Origin: Anisakis pegreffii
Lineage: Eukaryota; Nematoda; Chromadorea; Rhabditida; Anisakidae
DNA: 64,000 nt
NCBI GenBank assembly: GCA_035041965.1
Contig: JAPYMA010001211.1
Span: 62,001 to 126,000 of the forward strand
Direction: 5' to 3'
How positions within the stretch are numbered: the stretch's first letter is position 1; each line of letters opens with the position of its first letter. Made by a program: the position numbers and the translations under genes. Of this stretch, positions 38,411 to 49,800 are shown in pieces. The notes beneath the pieces were generated by a model, which was not told where the DNA came from, searched no databases, and saw only the letters and a list, made by a program, of their open reading frames with translations.

Positions 38411-40324
38411 TTTTAATCACGAAATTAAACTAAGTTTTGAAGTACGGTAGGAATCACATTCAGATGGTGTAAAGCTGGAAAATAAAAGTGAAAAAAAAAA
38501 CACTTCATAATGTGCATACCGTATAAACTATACAATTGTCGTTTTGTGTTCTTGAAGTAGATTGCATTTTGATAGGTTGAGCAATGGGGAAGTCTGCACT
38601 AAATACGATAGATATCAGCGATGAGTATGCTTTTCTACAGGTGACGGCAACGATCGAGGCGTTATTTCAGCATTTCGCTTGTCAGATAAAGCTGATTTGA
38701 ATAGCGTTGAAAAGAATCTGAAAGCGAGAAAACGACGAATATGATGCATTAATGATTATGAATTAAGCAAGCGATCGTATCAGTTCGTGAGCAAACTGCT
38801 CAATGATATTATTGCACGAATAATCATTGATCAACATAAATTAGCAAAGAGATGCTCTATCGAAAGCATTTGATTAATAAGGATTCACGGAACATCACAT
38901 GCAACCGTAATGGAATATTAGTGAAGAGACAACAGCGATCAGCTGGAATTGCGGCGACACGATTCATGCAAATTCCAAACGCGATACATCACTATATAAC
39001 AGCTTGAGTGAATTTCTCGTCAGGAAATTCACTGGTAGCTTCAGAAGAAATTAAAGATGCATTCAATATGTTCAGAGTAAACTTGAAATATGTTCGGAAT
39101 AAACTTGAGACGTCTTGTTATTTGAGATTCACTAGATTGTCTATGGTTTGTAGTTAGACTGCGTTAGCTCGGCGTTTACTGATTCCACTAAATCAATGTG
39201 CACTGAAGGCGTGACTCAAAATGGGAGGAGGACTGTATGGCTGCTGAATGAACTCTCCGAGAGACGGCCAACTTGAATCTTTGAGCTGAAAATGTGAGGT
39301 GAGTCAGCCAGTCGATAGAGTGGGTTTGTTCGATGTGATGAAAGAGTTTAAAAAGTCTTTGCATTCGTTCGCAACGAATCCAAATCAACGCTGAAACATT
39401 ACTGGAACACACTCTCCTCAGTGAGTGCTCGTTACGTCATCAGTAACGTTTCACCGAGGCTGCAGAATGTCAAAACACAAAATGTCTGTTTCGTTCAAGT
39501 TTGAGAATACATCAAAGTAAGACGATTAGCCTAATCATTAGGCTTATCAACAACACTCATATATCAGTTGACGGACGTAATATATCCTTGCTGTGAATTT
39601 TTCAAGTGATCATAGGCTCGCTCGAGTCAACAGCTGAGAGTTCTATTAGACAAATTCTGTCAGAAAAAAGTGATAGCTTTGATCTTTTGACTTTTGATTT
39701 CGTTCAGTCAAACCCACTCTAAAACAGACATATTTCCAGAAATTGATTTTGTTTTGTTTCACATATTCACAGAGTGTCAGATAAACGATATTGAAGTGGG
39801 CACAATGATTCTTGGAAAGGTACGGGACGTTTCTGAGGCGAGGTCGCTCAAGTTTTGGGTTAAGCATTGAATATGTTTCTGAGAACAACGGTACTCTAAG
39901 GAAAGAAGTCACATTACAGTTTGCAACATTGTATGTGATCTGATGCTGTTCTGTGTCACCCTACGAGTTTCCATTCTGCATGCTAACGAATTGCTATTTA
40001 AGATGTTGGGAGTAAATTTACTCGGTGAGGAGTAAATTTTACTTCTTTTGGAAGATGACGTTGACCTCTGAAGTCAACGAGTGCAAAACTGAATTAGAAA
40101 GCAGCCTGTTTTCCAGGAAGCAATGGTAATCTCAAGTTTAAGTTTTAGCCATCACGCATTATATTCAGCTAATGTAATGACTGAAGGTGCTCACACAGAA
40201 AACTTTTGCGATGCTATCCGAGTTGTTATTTTCAGTTGAAAGATTGCAATTTCTGTACGCTAGTGGTTCTCACTGCGTATCTTCATGCAGCAGATCACCG
40301 TATGATTTTGCGGCAGATCAACAT

Positions 40325-40454
40325 TCCCTACCCCTTCCGATAATCTAATTGGTAATCCCTTGGTAATCCTTCTTCTGTTTCCGTGATAATCCCTTCTCCG
40401 TGGTTCATTCCTGTCTCCTCTTCCGATAATCTCTCTCTACCCCCCCCCCCTTCC
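40325..40454. repeat. C/T-rich minisatellite with poly-C
   Basis: Units like CTTCCGATAATC, TTGGTAATCC and CCGTGATAATCCCTTCTCC recur at about 18-24 bases and end in a run of ten or more C (40440-40450). The unit resembles that of the 1-270 array (GGTAATCC-type core followed by CTTCTC). Confidence 0.6.
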
Positions 40455-40517
40455 AATGCATTGCTTCTTAGTGATTAATCAGAAACGAAATCTAATCTCT
40501 TAACGGAAATTGTATGG

Positions 40518-40907
40518 ATGGAAGAAATACAGCAACCCTTAGAAAACAAAAAAAACTCTGACAGCGATAACAGTGTGAGTAATGAAACTCAAAAAAAAAT
40601 TCAACATGATAAGGAATTTACTGTTTTTGTTCTCAACGGATACGTTCTCATTTCCTTTCGCGCTCACCACTCAGTGGATCATTTTCATTTTGTGGCTATT
40701 TTGCGTTTCATTTTTATCAAAAACGGTTCAGCTTCGATGAATGTGAAAAAATCTCAACAGCTCTCACGAAATGAAAAGGAAATTGTGGACTGTGGGAGCG
40801 TACGGCAAGTTTCGATGTTTAGTGTCGTTCGCTTAGTCGAAGAGCACTTCTTTGGTTCGGTTGCAACTGTCTTCAGACATCAAAGAAGAATTATTGAGTT
40901 TGTATAA
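40518..40907 (+). CDS. Orphan ORF, 129 aa, unknown
   Basis: Starts MEEIQQPLENKKNSDSDNS, giving a hydrophilic acidic/Asn-rich first 35 residues. A hydrophobic middle (FTVFVLNGYVLISF, then FVAILRFIFI) and a basic C-terminus follow. No family recognised, and no splice or expression evidence. It directly follows the minisatellite at 40325-40454. Confidence 0.2.
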   Translation: MEEIQQPLENKKNSDSDNSVSNETQKKIQHDKEFTVFVLNGYVLISFRAHHSVDHFHFVAILRFIFIKNGSASMNVKKSQQLSRNEKEIVDCGSVRQVSMFSVVRLVEEHFFGSVATVFRHQRRIIEFV

Positions 40908-43737
40908 GATGGTCTGAGATGATAGCTGATGTGACCAGTTCAGACGGGATCAAGACGGATAAAATGCGTTTTGCAGTGCAGTGATTAAGAGCAATCGATC
41001 AATCAAGGTTCACACTCTAACGATAAGTTGAAACGAAACGTCTATTTTGAACGGTTCAAATCGGAAGTGAAAACATCACGCTCACCACCTCTTAACTGCT
41101 CACAATTTTCTCAGTCGTAAACGCATCAATAAGTCACAACCCACGAAAAATATTCTAACTGAATTACTCGACAAAGCCTCAGAAGCATGAATTATTCATG
41201 AGCACTTATTGACACAAAAACATCTGAAACTTTCAAATCGCACATACGAGTGGCTTCGTACGCGCATGTTTTGCGTACGGTATCCGTATGGAATTTTATA
41301 AATGATGTTAATTTGATGTGATGTAGATTTGTATAGGTTTCATGAAACGAGATGAAAGTGTCTAGAATAGGATAAAACAATTTAATGGGTTGGTTCAGTT
41401 GCTCAACTGCAGTCAGCGGTCAACGCGAGAGTGCACTCGACAAAGTAATTGAGTGTTATTAGCTGATAGCGTAAGCAGAATGGAATTAGCATTGGCGCGA
41501 TAATGACTGAATACTCTATGAGTGCTGAATAGTTTTAGAGCTAGGAATCTGCACCGAGCAGACAGCATCGGCAAGCAGAAGCGCACATGCTGCTGTATCA
41601 GAAGCGTCAGTAGTGTTGCGCAACGAAGAGGCATCGATGGACAAAATATGAGTGAAAATCGATCGAAATGCTATTTTACCTAAATAAATAAATGTGAAAA
41701 CTGAATCAAATAAATCCTATTAGGTTTCATGGGCATCAGTTTTGTTGCCTATTCCAAAACATAGTTCCTGCATATCCTACTTCCTTGATAACAAACTCAG
41801 TGCTTAATTTGATTCTCATCGATTACATCGATTCAGCATAACCATGAGGGACTGCAAAATACATAGGTTGTGCTGGTGTCGAATCTGCAATCTGCAAAAA
41901 CGACGAAATTGCTTAAGTCAGAAAGACAATTTGAGCCTATCAATGAGGATGATAATAGGCAAACTGTATCAGAAGCCAATTCCCGGCTGAAGAGACCAAA
42001 AACTGTGGAAGAAAGATCGTCGACGGTGACACTGACTTGAACGGTGTTCTGAAGCTATAAAAGCAGAAAAGATGTTCATATGAGGTTATCTGTATCAAGT
42101 CATAAAAATGTACTTTGGATGGCAAAATTAGAAGGAGCAAAAAAACTGATCAGTTCAAAGCGCTCAAAAGCTGTAAATATGGTGATTAGAATCAGATGAA
42201 GTGAAACGAAGTGTAATTTCAAGCCTTCTATTCGTTTAGAAGGTCACATCTTCACATCTCACGGATTCCTCTACACTTTGTCATACTTGGTCATTTTCAT
42301 CATCAATTCAGAATGCTTAATGCGTAGAAACTGAAATTTCATACCGCCTGTTACCAAGAATTTTATCGAGTCAATACTCTAAATTGATTTACTCTATACT
42401 GGCAAAACTGCTCACAGCACAAACTAGCAGCGTCAGTATGTGAGTGAAGCACCGAAATTCGTCATTTGCAACAATTGTGGTTGGTCGTGTGTCAACTGTC
42501 TTCGTCTTGAAACAATCTCCTGAGCATATAGTTAGCTGTGACTAGTGATTAGGCTAAATCCAGGATTACATGTGCTAGTTATCACATGAACATGCACAAA
42601 TTAGCTGATTTGCTCAGCAGTTACTGAACATTATCCACTCGTGAGTGTGAAAATCGTCTGTCGGTCGCAAGCGAAAACATCCAAATGGAAGACTTGCTGA
42701 TTGCTAGACTGGACTGCAATAGGATTAGCAGACTAACAAATTTGGTCGAAATTGCAAATTGCAATGGTGAGGTTTTGGATGAATGATGTCAACTCCAGAA
42801 AAATTTTCCTTTAGAAGGTGCCTGAGCAGCACATTAGCGTACATAAGCAGTAATTATGACACACACCAAAGTGATCGATCAAGAAATGGGAAATCGCTGA
42901 TGGAAGAGAAACGAGGATGCGATTGGGCGACTGTTCAGATCATCAACAAAGCTGAACGAATGGTCGATAGGATAGATCAACCAGATTACTTTTGCATGAT
43001 TATTCCAATGACGCATTGAAGATGTTCACTCGACGGGACTCATTGAGTAGCAATCAAAATCGAAAAAGCTCCCACCCGACTGAGTTACTGCGAAGATTGT
43101 AAACAACAGTAACAATCGAGAGTTGATGAACTGCTACAGCAACGATTTGCGTCATTCGCAGTTCTCTTATAATCGTTCAAAAACCACTTAAAAGATCATC
43201 CGCTAACATCCAACAATGATTTGTAATCCAAATAAAACCCCCACATTTTGCGTCAATAGTAATAAAATTTCCTTTGTATCTGCTATCCTTTACCGCAAAA
43301 AAAAACAAAACAAATGTTATCGTCAATTGCCAACACAAAAAAAAAACTCAGATCCATTTGAAAAGCTGATTTGGTTGACTGGATTGACTGAAAAGCTGAT
43401 TTGACTAATAAAGTTGACTGGATTCTGTTCGTAAGCAATTATGCAAGTGAAATGTACGAGAATGCAAACGAGCTATCATACGAAGCTATCGATGAGCCGT
43501 GATAAACCAAGTTCACGCCACATCAAACACGCCATCGACAGCTGAAGTACGATGAAATTGATGAATTGATTTAGCGATATTATTGTTATATTGTCCACTG
43601 TATACTTCTCAATACAATTTACGAGTAATCTTCAACTAATTTTCATAGTCTTCATCGAATTTCTTCATTCTCTTATTTCTTACTAATTACGGTCACACAA
43701 CTATAGGGAAGAGGGGTATTCGTTTGAAGTGTTCAAT

Positions 43738-43987
43738 TATGAATAGGATGAAAATGTAGCGTTTGACGCTCATCAGATCAGTTTCGCATTATGTGCACTG
43801 GAGAACTGGTGCGATCTTAACACAACCACCCGAGGAGGGGGGGGGGGGGGAGGGGACTGAACGGTCTCCGCAATAGCTCAGCGGTAGAGCGCCAACCGGT
43901 AATTGGTACGTGGCGAATTCGATTCCCGTTCGTGTAGGAAAGTTTTGCTGGAAACCGAGTGATGTACCAATATGAATAGGATGAAAA
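43738..43987 (+). mobile_element. SINE-like insertion with 17-bp target-site duplications
   Basis: TATGAATAGGATGAAAA occurs identically at 43738-43754 and 43971-43987, flanking 216 bp. Inside are a poly-G stretch (about 43838-43852) and a tRNA-like segment (43867-43939) with an A box, a B-box-like block and a TTTT terminator. Long perfect target-site duplications around a tRNA-related body are typical of SINEs moved by LINE enzymes. There is no long A tail; the 3' copy of the duplication is followed by a T-rich run. No second copy was noticed in the window. Confidence 0.65.
43867..43939 (+). pseudogene. tRNA-like sequence inside the SINE-like element
   Basis: The D arm GCTC/GAGC is perfect, and the A-box block TAGCTCAGCGGTAGAGC is canonical. 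A 5-bp anticodon stem (GCCAA/TTGGT) encloses the loop CCGGTAA, reading GGT (Thr) if functional. The acceptor stem pairs at only 4 of 7 positions. The T stem is weak around TTCGATT. The loop lacks the universal U33, and GGT anticodons are not used in eukaryotic tRNAs. So it is a degenerate, tRNA-derived RNA polymerase III promoter, not a working tRNA. Confidence 0.65.
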
Positions 43988-44275
43988 GTTTTTTTTATGT
44001 TCGTCACGTTATCATCAACAACGATATTCATTCAGCGCTCAAGTCACTTTCTAAAACCACCAAACAAACACGCAACATTCACTGAATATGACGATTTTCT
44101 TCTCGTTCAAGTCTATAGAGTGGAACAGCCAAGCGAAGTTTCAGGAAGCAAATCTCCAATTAGAAGCTGATGCCATCAGATCGTATGCAGTTACAATTTC
44201 ACAGTAGTGATTCGATTACTGACTGACCAGAACGTCGATACGAATTTTGTACAGTTGAGAGTTCAGTTACGATGT

Positions 44276-44296
44276 TAGCTAGCTAGCTAGCTAGCT
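44276..44296. repeat. (TAGC)5 microsatellite
   Basis: About five perfect TAGC units. The repeat is self-complementary, so it can form a cruciform as well as slip. Confidence 0.95.
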
Positions 44297-44451
44297 GGCA
44301 AGGTTTGACTGGTTAACTCATCGAATCGATGACTAGCTAAAGCTAAATAGACGACCACTGAGAGCGTATAACAATTAGTTCAGTGAGCGGCGAAGTTTGG
44401 TCGTGTTCGAGTTGTTGATGAGTTTCGAACAAATGAACAATTGATGAATAG

Positions 44452-44802
44452 GTGGAAATAAGCGAAATTCACTGGGGAAAAAACTCATTGTTGACAAAAC
44501 GATGCTGGATTGCACTAATAGTTATTCTTCTTATTCCCAGTTCGAATGCACTTCAAGTTGAGTTGATTCGCATGTCGACTGCTAATAACGCACGATGTGA
44601 GCACAACAAACGACTTCATATGATTCGTTTCCTTCACTTGTGCTACATTGTCAACGAAGACTGCTTTTCAACGGCATTCATAAGAGTGCCGAAGTATTGC
44701 ATAATTACTCACGTCATTCGACGACTGATCAATAATCCTTGGTCTCCAAAGAGATCCTTTCGAAAAGAGTTGATGAAGTACATGCATATGACCAATTACT
44801 AG
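44452..44802 (+). CDS. Orphan ORF, 116 aa, possible secreted protein
   Basis: Residues about 17-34 form a signal-peptide-like segment (CWIALIVILLIPSSNALQ: basic lead-in, hydrophobic core, small residues at the end). The remaining 80 residues are basic, with four cysteines and no repeat. No family recognised. The start is not near a clear trans-splice acceptor. It could be a small secreted protein or chance hydrophobicity. Confidence 0.25.
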   Translation: MEISEIHWGKNSLLTKRCWIALIVILLIPSSNALQVELIRMSTANNARCEHNKRLHMIRFLHLCYIVNEDCFSTAFIRVPKYCIITHVIRRLINNPWSPKRSFRKELMKYMHMTNY

Positions 44803-46530
44803 TCAGATCACAGTATGGCTCAGATTTGACATCATTACTGAAAACACTCAGTTTCATGTAAAACATGCTCGGCGAGCACGATAAAGTTCCCATTCGAAAC
44901 GCGATGTTGGATAGAATGTCATTAAAATATGGTGAATGTTAGTACGAACCAATAGGCTGGTCAGGCTTGCTTTTGGTAAACGCTGCTAATTATTTCCGAA
45001 AAAGTAAACATTCATTTGAGGCATCCTTGATTGTGACCAAGCGTTGGTTGATCTAGGAATACGTATCAACTGATCACGAATATTTCTTAATGAAGCTAGC
45101 AAATCAAGCAGATAACGCGACGGCAACGTCCTGTTTAGATGGAAATTCGATCGATAGTTTAAACCGATTGTGACTACTAAACCATTACGCAATATTCATG
45201 TCAACGAAGCAATATCACATTTTAGTTTGATTATAAAGAAATGGATTAAGGATGAACGTGTACATAAAGCTTATGTCCTTTTATCTAAACAGCATGAGCA
45301 TGTCATTGGGTTTACAAGACATTTGTTGATGGCCGTATTTGACTGTACTCTCGGTGTATGTCGAACAGTTGGTCGATCACTTCGAACGATCGCTATCGTA
45401 ATCAAACTGAAGAAACTGAGCTAAAAGAGTTGCTGTCGTGCGGAACAAATCCGTTCGGATGTTGTCAATTCGCATCAGTTTCATCTCTTCATCCACTGAA
45501 CGCACCTTATTTGTCGTTCCAAACAACCAGATGAAGTATCACATTGGCTTAATCTGTTGAAACAGAGCATTACTTGGCGAACACTTTGCAGTGCTTTTAT
45601 TATATCCAATTTGAACGGTCACTGAGTACTCAGTTAAATCGAAGGATAATTCTTCAAGTTATTCGATCAATGAGACAAAGCAAACATATTAATGAAATGA
45701 AATCAATATAAAATTCTCATTGAACAAATTTCGTTTCTTATCACCAGTCAGTCCAGAACGCGACTAGTTTCTGAGACAGGTCTCTGAGGATGAGAGCGAT
45801 AAAAATTATCTCTGGATGCGGAGTGGTTGCTGGATGAGAGGACAGTGAGAATGACTTGTTATACGGCTCAAGCGATATGACGTGAAGGACGCCCAACGTT
45901 CACAGACAGTCACATTTGCAGCTATCAGCACGAGTCTTTCTGATTAGGGCGTAGAGTTTGTCGAATGATATTAGAGTCTGTCGTATGCACTGCATTCGGA
46001 GAGGATTGCCTTTTTTCAGAAATGATGCAAGTTTTGAAATTGACAACAAATTATTCAACTCTTTAAAGTCATACAAATCGTAATGTTTGAACTGTAATAA
46101 TTGAATTTTGAAGGGTACGTCTACAGGCAAAAATTAAATTAACACCGTTTGAAGCACAACCTTAGAAGCCAGCCCTTAATTAAATTATCACCATTGAAAG
46201 CGAAACGTTAATTATCACCCTCTTTGTTTCATTTAACAAACGGGATATTAAAGAGATTTATTTGATTTTCATCTTATATCATTGCTCGTGCATATTTCCG
46301 TTATTTGGCAATAAATCATTGAAATTTGCAACCGTTACCATACTCTGCCTACTCTACTCTGTACGGATGTGTAATGTGATGACTCCGAAAAAATCAACAG
46401 CATTCTGTAATTGATTCCAGTTGATCATTCAATCAATGAGTGACGGTGCTGTAGGACAGAGAACTGAACGACTGTATCAATCGTAAACGAATGTAATTCT
46501 CTTGTACCTCAAGGCTGATCAAATCAAAAA

Positions 46531-46562
46531 AAGTTTGATCAATCTTTAGATTGATCAAACTT
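46531..46562. repeat. Perfect 15-bp palindrome with 2-bp centre
   Basis: AAGTTTGATCAATCT and AGATTGATCAAACTT are exact complements around TT. Further GATCAA/TTGATC motifs lie on both sides (46517 and 46569). Would extrude as a 15-bp hairpin. Confidence 0.9.
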
Positions 46563-47225
46563 CGTTTGGTCAATCTAAACATTCGTCTTCTTAAGGTAAC
46601 AAACAAATGCATGCACGTCATCATCTTATTCTCAACCTATTGAAATGGTTGTGCTCATTGCAGACAAGAAAAACGAACGTTTAAGTGACGAACTGAACAA
46701 ACCTATTTGCATCATATTGCTGAAAGCACTCAAGTGTGCAAATTCAACAACTGCTTTTATGTTCTCCATAAAAACTCGATGAAAATGTTCAGTGCAATAA
46801 GTTTATTCTCATAATATGCGACAAAAAACGTTGCGTGCATACGACGTCTATCGTTTTGCAGACTCTCATTAATGAACCTTCATGAAATTCTTCAATAGAC
46901 TTAATTTCTCGTCATTTTTCTGCTCGTCAGCGAGATGCCAGTATATGTACTCAAGCACTCCGTATAGCAGAGAATGAGATGCGAAAATGAGATAATGCGA
47001 TAAGCTCGAATCGGTTAACTTTGCACAATTCTTACTGACTGTCCAAAAAAAAACAGCACAGACAAGCGGATATTAAGAATTGGATGATACTCGTCAATGA
47101 AATGAAAGTTGGTTTTTGGTTTCAAATCACTTTAACTCAGCCAAAATGGTTAATCAAAGTAAAGCAAGAGATTTTTTTGTGAATCTGTCATTCGTTGAAG
47201 TAACCTATCAAAGTCAAAGTAATTT

Positions 47226-47349
47226 GTTTAGATGCAGAATAAAGTCGTCTGCAAGTTGAGGCGGCGATATTCAATTCCAGTTGAAATACAACACTTCAAC
47301 TGATTAAGTAATCAACTGAAGTGTTGTATTTCAACTGAATCTAAACAAG
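47226..47349. repeat. Long near-perfect hairpin with an insertion in one arm
   Basis: Core arms 47278-47306 and 47309-47337 pair at 27 of 29 positions with only two bases (AG) between them. The sequence beyond the right arm (to 47349, TTGTTTAGAT on the complement) matches 47225-47235, so the original arms were about 40 bases. A segment of about 40 bases (47238-47277, richer in G) interrupts the left arm. Possible miniature inverted-repeat element or a long-hairpin RNA. Confidence 0.8.
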
Positions 47350-49800
47350 CGTTCCTTTCGTGAATGTTTCACAGTATGAACACTTTTTGCAAAGCAACTC
47401 GATAACGAGCACGCTACAATGGCTCATCAACTTCATTTCTAAGCCAGTTTTTACCTCGACTGAAAGTTCAAGCATATATACTCGAACTTATGATTGATTC
47501 TCAGTGACTTTTTAGATGAATCAAAATCACGAGCTTGAATTCAGCCGTTCACATAAACAAATGTCATTTCATCGAAGTGCATTTGAGCAAAATTCGTGTT
47601 GTCAAAATTGGTGGCGTGTGAAAAATTCGAGTTAATGTTTCAATGGGAACTAGGCAATTTATGAGATGTGGAATCAATAACTCATTCATTCATGAATGAA
47701 TAAACCAATTCAAACGAATAAATCACTTAAAAATTCCCATGAAATACTGAATTTTAGTGGCATCTGTCCCATTCAAAATATTAACAGCCACACTGAAAAC
47801 GACTGAATAAAAGTTCAGTAGGTTAAAGTAAGATCTGAGTTTGAGTGCAATCGTTGAGAGGTTTTATGTAATGTTTACGTGTGAGTGATTGATTGAATTG
47901 GTGTAAATCTTTCGACGATGCAGAAACACACGTATTGCTAGTGAATGAATTGGAACCGATTCTATAAGTTTAATTTGCTTTGAGTTGTTCAAAACAAATA
48001 CCAGATTTGTTTGCACTCGTCAAAAACATGTAAGAGAAACCGAATTGTCGTCAACTGATATGGCATCCCTTTCGTTGTTCGATCATTGACAAATGCTACG
48101 AATGTGATGAAGAGATTTTGAAAAACAACAAAAAAAAACTTCAATTAAAAAAGCCAAACGATCAGACCACAACAATAACGACCTATCTCAAACCGCAAAA
48201 GATTCCCCGGATTACCTGCAACTACAAAAAATGATTTTAAAAAATCAGACGATCCAGTACTTGAGGATATGTTCTTGTTGAATGATAAACAAGTGTATTT
48301 ATGCGCTAGATGTTAGCCTAATAATCAGGCCTTTGTAATATTCATAATGCGTATAAATTGTGTGCGTAAATCACTTACACACACAGCTCGGATTAATATT
48401 ACTTTTAGTATTACTCGAGATTATGATGAAAAGCACAAGCAGAGCATCATCATCCGTTGTCGTTCGTGCGTTCGATAGTAATTTATGCGTGAGCGCATAC
48501 GATGAATGCAAATAGTCACTCTCGGAAACTGTTGACGATTCGAGACTAATGAGCTTGCTCGAATGATTCATTTGGTCCGGCTGTCAATGACGCTCGTACA
48601 TCATCACATATGTACATGATGACATATATTAATTAGGAAACAACAACAACAGCAACAATTTGTTCAGCAGTCATAAAGCGTACGTCGTTAGATAATAGCA
48701 ATGTCAAGACTGATGTTTGTTTACTCATCAACTCATAATCAAAATAAGAGCATGTTATTAGCAAACAATGGGAATGCCAAGGTGAAGCATAACACCGAAC
48801 ATGATCTCATTCAATTATTCGTTGTTTCTTTGGTTTCAGATGAGAAAAACATCATCATCAGTTTGCTTAAAAACTCCTTACAGGGAGCATATATTGTGTA
48901 CATATGACATTCTTCAAGCTCACCATTGTTTCGAATCCACTTTTGCTATTCGTTCAGTTTTATCACAAATTAGTATTTGTATGTTCTTGCTTGCAGCTTG
49001 AATATCATTCAACACAATTTTATGACTGTTCGAACAAGGATATTGTCACAATTTCTCAGAAAGTTTAGTTGATCATCTGACAGTCTCAAATGAATGCTTC
49101 ATTTCTCAGCTGTTGAGTTCAACAGTTACTGCTCCTATTGGTTTTATCATGCATTGCATGCACTCGGTATATTTCTTCTTGCATAATTATTGCGCTTAAT
49201 ACTACTGCTATTATCATTGTAATGAGCAATAACAAGTGAAGAACGAATAGTTGACGAATGCAAGCAATAACAGTTTATTTTACATTTTGATCATTCACAA
49301 CGATCATAAACAATTCTCTTAAAATCGTAAACAATTCAGATTCCGTCGATTTCCTCATTAACCATCAAGGGATTAATTGCAACTAGTGCTGTTTTGATGC
49401 AGCTACTAATCATCTAGCGATCACTGTTCTCATGCAACCGTTCCAGCAGTTCTCTCATAACTCTTTCATCGTAATCATTAATTCGTTTACGTTTCAGTCG
49501 CCCGACAGCGCTTACTTCTTCAGCACTCTTCACATTTCTTCTCGGGATATTCCTTCAATTAGACTCGGATTAGAGTTATCATCGTTTTGTATATGCATTT
49601 ATGATCATTACCGTGATTGCGCTTCTCACGAAAGTATTTCATTACGTTAACGGATCACTCTCTTAATGAAACTCGCTCCGTTGAATAGGATACGAGTCAC
49701 AACATATAAAAAAGCAACACAACTGAAAGATTGAAACTGAAACCACAAAAATTAATGGATAGTATCAAATGATTAAACGCATTCACTCATCAAAGTATTT

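Larger units (their letters stand above)
35036..49800. other. Long gene-poor interval
   Basis: Nearly 15 kb with no family-recognisable gene. It should contain the 5' exon and promoter of the GPCR gene at its left end. Individually listed below are three longer orphan ORFs, a TATA-like site, tandem repeats, inverted repeats and a SINE-like insertion. Other ORFs in this stretch are 60-80 codons, lack splice or family support and are within the range expected by chance. Confidence 0.5.

Noticed and set aside
43867..43939. Functional tRNA-Thr(GGT)
   Set aside because: Mispaired acceptor stem, weak T stem, no U33 and an anticodon not used in eukaryotes; it lies within a mobile element.
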